Shown here in pieces: positions 5,601 to 5,847 of a stretch of DNA of 5,847 nt (its first letter is position 1; each line of letters begins with the position of its first letter). The notes beneath the pieces are model-generated. The model did not search any database. It saw nothing but the letters and a program-made list of their open reading frames with translations, and was not told the origin of the DNA. Made by a program: the position numbers and the translations under genes. Source of the stretch: an uncultured Alphaproteobacteria bacterium (GTDB lineage Bacteria; Pseudomonadota; Alphaproteobacteria; RF32; CAG-239); the NCBI GenBank assembly GCA_910580155.1, contig CAJTWX010000085.1, positions 1 to 5,847 on the forward strand. The letters are read 5' to 3'.

Positions 5601-5847
5601 TCCGGAGCTTCCGGGGTTGCCCCCGTGGAACGATAGTAGCAGCGGGTATTCGGGTCTAACTGACAGTTATAGCCCTGCCCGCCGGATTCGTTGGTTTGAC
5701 AAGTGGCGAGGGTATCGTATCCGCCATTTTCTACATTACAGCGATAATTACAGTTATAGCATTGTCCTTCGCCAGACCAGCCGTTTGGCGAGACATTATC
5801 GGCAACCATATATTTGCGGTACGGACAAGCATCTTTGCTGGTGTAGA
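1925..5847 (-). CDS. giant cysteine-rich autotransporter (type V secreted surface protein), 5' end missing
   Basis: The frame runs from the right edge to TAA at 1925-1927, giving 1306 visible residues. I number from the internal Met at 5807-5809; twelve codons (YTSKDACPYRKY) lie before it with no ribosome-binding site, so the true start and signal peptide are outside. Order: Cys-rich modules (1-513), Gly/Asn/Ala-rich beta-solenoid repeats (about 526-935), helical linker (about 950-1045, IAEYLEENYKRQRLAEMFMQL), and beta-barrel (about 1048-1294) with alternating amphipathic strands such as GLGLSFMQMS, LTARLGGMYYHEF and LNYEYKKLALYLKYF. The final residues RYNF end in Phe, the usual BAM recognition signal of outer-membrane barrels. 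The barrel (about 250 residues) is near the normal autotransporter size. It should insert in the outer membrane and display the passenger. No protease or catalytic motif is seen, so adhesin or structural roles are plausible but inferred. All 54 Cys lie before residue 514. Confidence 0.88.
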   Translation of the reverse strand, partial: YTSKDACPYRKYMVADNVSPNGWSGEGQCYNCNYRCNVENGGYDTLATCQTNESGGQGYNCQLDPNTRCYYRSTGATPEAPDGGEKECADNYSTAYQSQSNCAIIGGIPDGWKWSQNGWSGELKCGKCEANKCSGKGSTTYKTVADCPIVPNKIAVAVQAAGDYAGTEPCNECIYWCDPAQAAFNSESACKTNVTDLNCQLDAASGCWIAQDGCPEGYSTRVTECSPSDGYDHNCSGTSPNNGKSCCKCDARTCDIGSADIKNCSYETHPEGWRFEVVDHAGSAPCGECQARECNGGSISCSGGTYYDSVADTSTVISYAGNTPCYRCVITCNRNTMTYEECVNGISDAEIGSKYCSDPEGHGCYIYRNCTYSTIEDCPGYSEHPSHVTFTPGTKGGCGSCEFDCSGIEFGEDGYKFTGSPCSDADGWVGGSISGTGCYYCTAKACDGFVQNNPLTKSDCYQSQCSSVSCECTEAESTFTPATSTKSGGESCWLCAYNPQCPSGYQSDSDGADTDDYKCAGASKCYKTTATTPASMSLRADIANNQTLIVRHTEGDYLGNTNINAAATAPVTDELTGETTGGDAEGSITVYNSASNAEVTLQAGANRAVFNAKADGEGAENTISAKGSLKLIMEEGAENVTAAAISTNRNAYNAFAEGNSKASGIIDVEDTKAATNVIYGIMARRNAYNAVANGTLAQASGTININTATDKQAYGMYAGRDVYNQNTPNQTSIVNVRGTGKGDLYGLYSEQGSVYNSGNVNVHAAHGNAYGIYVANGEGQVVDNSGNIIVASDTKTAYGIYIENAGEGMTLINSGLINATGDENSRGIKVAANGQNAVVTNTGRIIVNGAENAGNTAIDLGGGTLANAGEVEFIGAQNLDDLNGKITLEKGGKYKADSLSGNLKIGKSVVMEGFEDTYRQKDGIDAEDIEGLEVTSESAMFKGTAEKNSHNGYDAVATRRNFNEFTPNESIAEYLEENYKRQRLAEMFMQLKSNETDFDLSQDILSETGSDFLINIPAENLAALRNAGEVIAESALTPTDEENRIMSGADSYIINANGRRGATGYDTTAATAFMYGDKRLNNKNRLGLGLSFMQMSTSYDNSVDRKENFVSLFIPWIHKFSDKLRLASVFTAGYGYGDYDRGNDREADIQDIIYGITNKLVYEINLADIAELEPALVLNAIGYYQDEMDDGTLTVKSGNHLSVEAGIGLYLKKELMDSKYGRLTARLGGMYYHEFADPYNKMRAGLNGGVGSFEINDFANIYSRDRAVLSAMLNYEYKKLALYLKYFHLLQRNKAQNFDMGIRYNF
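3005..4234 (-). repeat. beta-solenoid passenger repeats (AYGIY / NSGNI type)
   Basis: Residues about 526-935 contain at least seven units of 25-36 residues. Each has an AYGIY-like strand, then a Gly turn, then an NSGNIIV-like strand: for example VIYGIMA, QAYGMYA, DLYGLYS, NAYGIYV, TAYGIYI and NSRGIKV. This is typical of beta-helical autotransporter passengers. Two units share exact DNA: GCATTATAAGCATTGCG at 3777-3793 and 3885-3901, 108 bp (36 codons) apart, coding for RNAYNA. Another pair, ATTGCCGCTGTTAT at 3485-3498 and 3569-3582, is 84 bp (28 codons) apart and codes for NSGN. Both shifts keep the frame, as expected for repeat duplication. Confidence 0.75.
4271..5847 (-). repeat. array of nine CxxC cysteine modules
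   Basis: Nine CxxCx(3-5)C clusters occur at 5738-5761, 5447-5473, 5315-5338, 5084-5110, 4964-4990, 4850-4873, 4631-4654, 4508-4534 and 4343-4372. Four are CxxCxxxC (CYNCNYRC, CNECIYWC, CYRCVITC, CGSCEFDC). Four are CxxC[EDQT]AxxC (CGKCEANKC, CCKCDARTC, CGECQAREC, CYYCTAKAC). The last is CWLCAYNPQC. Most are preceded by a Gly-rich lead such as YAGTEPC, HAGSAPC, YAGNTPC or NGWSGE. The NGWSGE-coding DNA is repeated with one mismatch at 5480-5498 and 5768-5786. The array may be disulfide-knotted or metal-binding; the sequence alone does not decide. The array probably continues past the right edge, where one more Cys (in DACPYR) is visible. Confidence 0.8.

Overview
The window reads as chromosomal DNA from a Gram-negative bacterium. 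It carries an outer-membrane type V (autotransporter) beta-barrel and the start of rmuC. Gene bodies are of medium GC and the spacers are very AT-rich. Large Cys-rich and beta-solenoid surface proteins of this kind make me think of gut-associated Alphaproteobacteria, but that is a weak inference; nothing here (no rRNA, no strong marker gene) fixes the taxon.

Layout. Positions 1-475 (minus) hold the N-terminal third of RmuC, cut by the left edge. Positions 476-780 form a divergent AT-rich spacer. It holds a likely rmuC promoter, a large imperfect inverted repeat (536-599), a candidate forward -10 box, and a previously unlisted 29-codon small ORF (669-758) with a consensus Shine-Dalgarno. The end of that ORF coincides with a perfect 8-bp dyad (728-749). 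Positions 781-1566 (plus) encode a 261-aa leucine-rich-repeat-like protein with an excellent ribosome-binding site, followed by a textbook intrinsic terminator. Positions 1567-1924 are a convergent spacer with one terminator for each flanking gene, an AT-rich tract with four copies of a 9-mer, and a GC-richer block of unknown origin.

Positions 1925-5847 (minus) hold one very large gene, open to the right edge and therefore missing its 5' end. In protein order it contains at least nine cysteine modules (54 Cys in about 513 residues), a Gly/Asn-rich beta-solenoid passenger of 25-36-residue repeats with no Cys, a helical linker, and a C-terminal autotransporter barrel ending in Phe.

The genes do not form an obvious pathway. 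RmuC is a DNA-maintenance protein, the LRR-like protein is probably cytoplasmic and of unknown role, and the autotransporter is a predicted surface protein. The most unusual items are the heavily cysteine-loaded passenger with a sharp Cys/no-Cys boundary, and the leader-peptide-like small ORF plus dyad upstream of the LRR gene.
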